The notes under the pieces are model-generated. The model was not told the origin of the DNA and did no database searches. It saw only the letters and a list, made by a program, of their open reading frames with translations. Below are positions 5,419 through 5,823 of a stretch of 5,823 nucleotides of DNA, piece by piece. The stretch is from Opitutales bacterium UBA7389. GTDB taxonomy: Bacteria > Verrucomicrobiota > Verrucomicrobiia > Opitutales > Opitutaceae. Both the position numbers and the translations under genes were made by a program. Positions within the stretch are counted from its first letter, which is position 1. Each line of letters begins with the position of its first letter. Where the stretch lies: NCBI GenBank assembly GCA_002474325.1, contig DKNL01000174.1:1-5823 (forward strand), in the 5' to 3' direction.

Positions 5419-5823
5419 ATGCCCCGATTCACACTTAAAATGTACCGATATTGCAAGTTTGCCTACCTATCTGTATCGACGGCCGTCACAGTCTTGGCCG
5501 AGGAAGCCGTCGATTACAGTCGCGACGTTCTCCCCATTCTAAGCGAAAACTGCTTCGAGTGCCATGGTCCAGACGAGAATACCAGGGAAGCCGGTCGACG
5601 CTTGGACACTGCTGACGGAGCTTACCAGAATGTAGATGGAATCGTTGCCATAGCCCCCGGCGATCCCATGGCCAGCGAAGTCGTCTATTTGATGAACAGC
5701 GAATTTTCGGAAGAACGCATGCCACCGGTGGATTCCAAAAAGATATTAAGCGACGCAGAAAAGAATATCATCTACAATTGGATCCAGCAAGGAGCGAAAT
5801 ATGATGAACATTGGGCGTGGCAA
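5419..5823 (+). CDS. Planctomycete-type cytochrome c (PSCyt1) protein, N-terminal part (runs off right edge)
   Basis: The first 135 codons of an exported haem protein. Residues 1-27 form a signal-peptide-like start (basic, then hydrophobic, ending VTVLAEE). The PSCyt1 domain (PF07635) follows: VDYSRDVLPILSENCFECHGP with the haem c attachment site C45-F-E-C48-H49, the RRLDT box at 60-64, the likely distal haem ligand M101 in ERMPPVD, and NIIYNWIQQGAKYDEHWAWQ. That HWAWQ linker usually leads into DUF1549 and DUF1553, so the full protein is probably several hundred residues longer. Such proteins are exported and numerous in Planctomycetota and Verrucomicrobiota; their electron-transfer or polymer-degrading role is unproven. 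The start is ATG 5419, the only ATG after the upstream in-frame TAA (5389-5391) other than M8 (5440), which would shorten the signal peptide. No Shine-Dalgarno is visible. It is divergent from the sugar genes. Confidence 0.92.
   Translation, partial: MPRFTLKMYRYCKFAYLSVSTAVTVLAEEAVDYSRDVLPILSENCFECHGPDENTREAGRRLDTADGAYQNVDGIVAIAPGDPMASEVVYLMNSEFSEERMPPVDSKKILSDAEKNIIYNWIQQGAKYDEHWAWQ

Noticed and set aside
5486..5725. 79-codon minus-strand frame inside the PSCyt1 gene
   Set aside because: Arg/Trp-rich shadow translation opposite the haem-binding domain.
1..5823. tRNA, rRNA, CRISPR array, insertion sequence or defence system
   Set aside because: No cloverleaf-like sequence, regularly spaced repeats, transposase or nuclease motif, or target-site duplication was seen on either strand.

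Overview
The window most resembles a chromosomal segment from a marine or soil bacterium of the Planctomycetota-Verrucomicrobiota group, with Verrucomicrobiota (Opitutae-like) as my best guess. Three things point there. A DUF1552 protein with a twin-arginine signal lies at the left edge. A secreted planctomycete-type cytochrome c (PSCyt1) protein begins at the right edge. The intergenic spaces are long, carry REP-like 'GTAGGAGCGG...' palindromes, and mostly lack Shine-Dalgarno sequences. The taxonomic call is inference from gene families, not from a marker gene.

Layout. Positions 1-786 (minus) hold the N-terminal 262 codons of a secreted DUF1552 protein that continues past the left edge. Positions 787-1015 are intergenic and carry a large REP-like inverted repeat. 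Positions 1016-2224 (minus) encode a Gfo/Idh/MocA-family NAD(P)-dependent sugar oxidoreductase. Positions 2225-2687 are a gene-free stretch rich in palindromes. Positions 2688-3572 (minus) encode a TIM-barrel sugar phosphate isomerase/epimerase-like protein. Positions 3573-3733 carry a short tandem repeat and a second REP-like unit. Positions 3734-4756 (minus) encode a medium-chain zinc-type dehydrogenase that has lost all four structural-zinc cysteines. Positions 4757-5100 lie between divergently oriented genes and show no convincing gene. Positions 5101-5391 (plus) are the decayed remnant of a secreted NIPSNAP-type gene with two in-frame stops. From 5419 to the right edge (plus) is the N-terminus of a PSCyt1 protein.

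Working together. The three central enzymes (MDR dehydrogenase, isomerase/epimerase, Gfo/Idh/MocA dehydrogenase) share a strand and fit a small cytoplasmic pathway that oxidises and isomerises a sugar, polyol or cyclitol. The substrate cannot be named from sequence. They are separated by 161 and 463 bases, so they are not a tightly packed operon and may be transcribed separately. The flanking DUF1552 and PSCyt1 genes belong to expanded, exported protein families typical of these phyla and are probably unrelated to the sugar genes.

I found no RNA gene, CRISPR array, complete mobile element or clear rho-independent terminator. Nothing here is firm evidence of a new system. The best leads are the zinc-lobe substitution, the dispersed palindromic repeats, the palindrome cluster upstream of the Gfo/Idh/MocA gene, and the NIPSNAP pseudogene.
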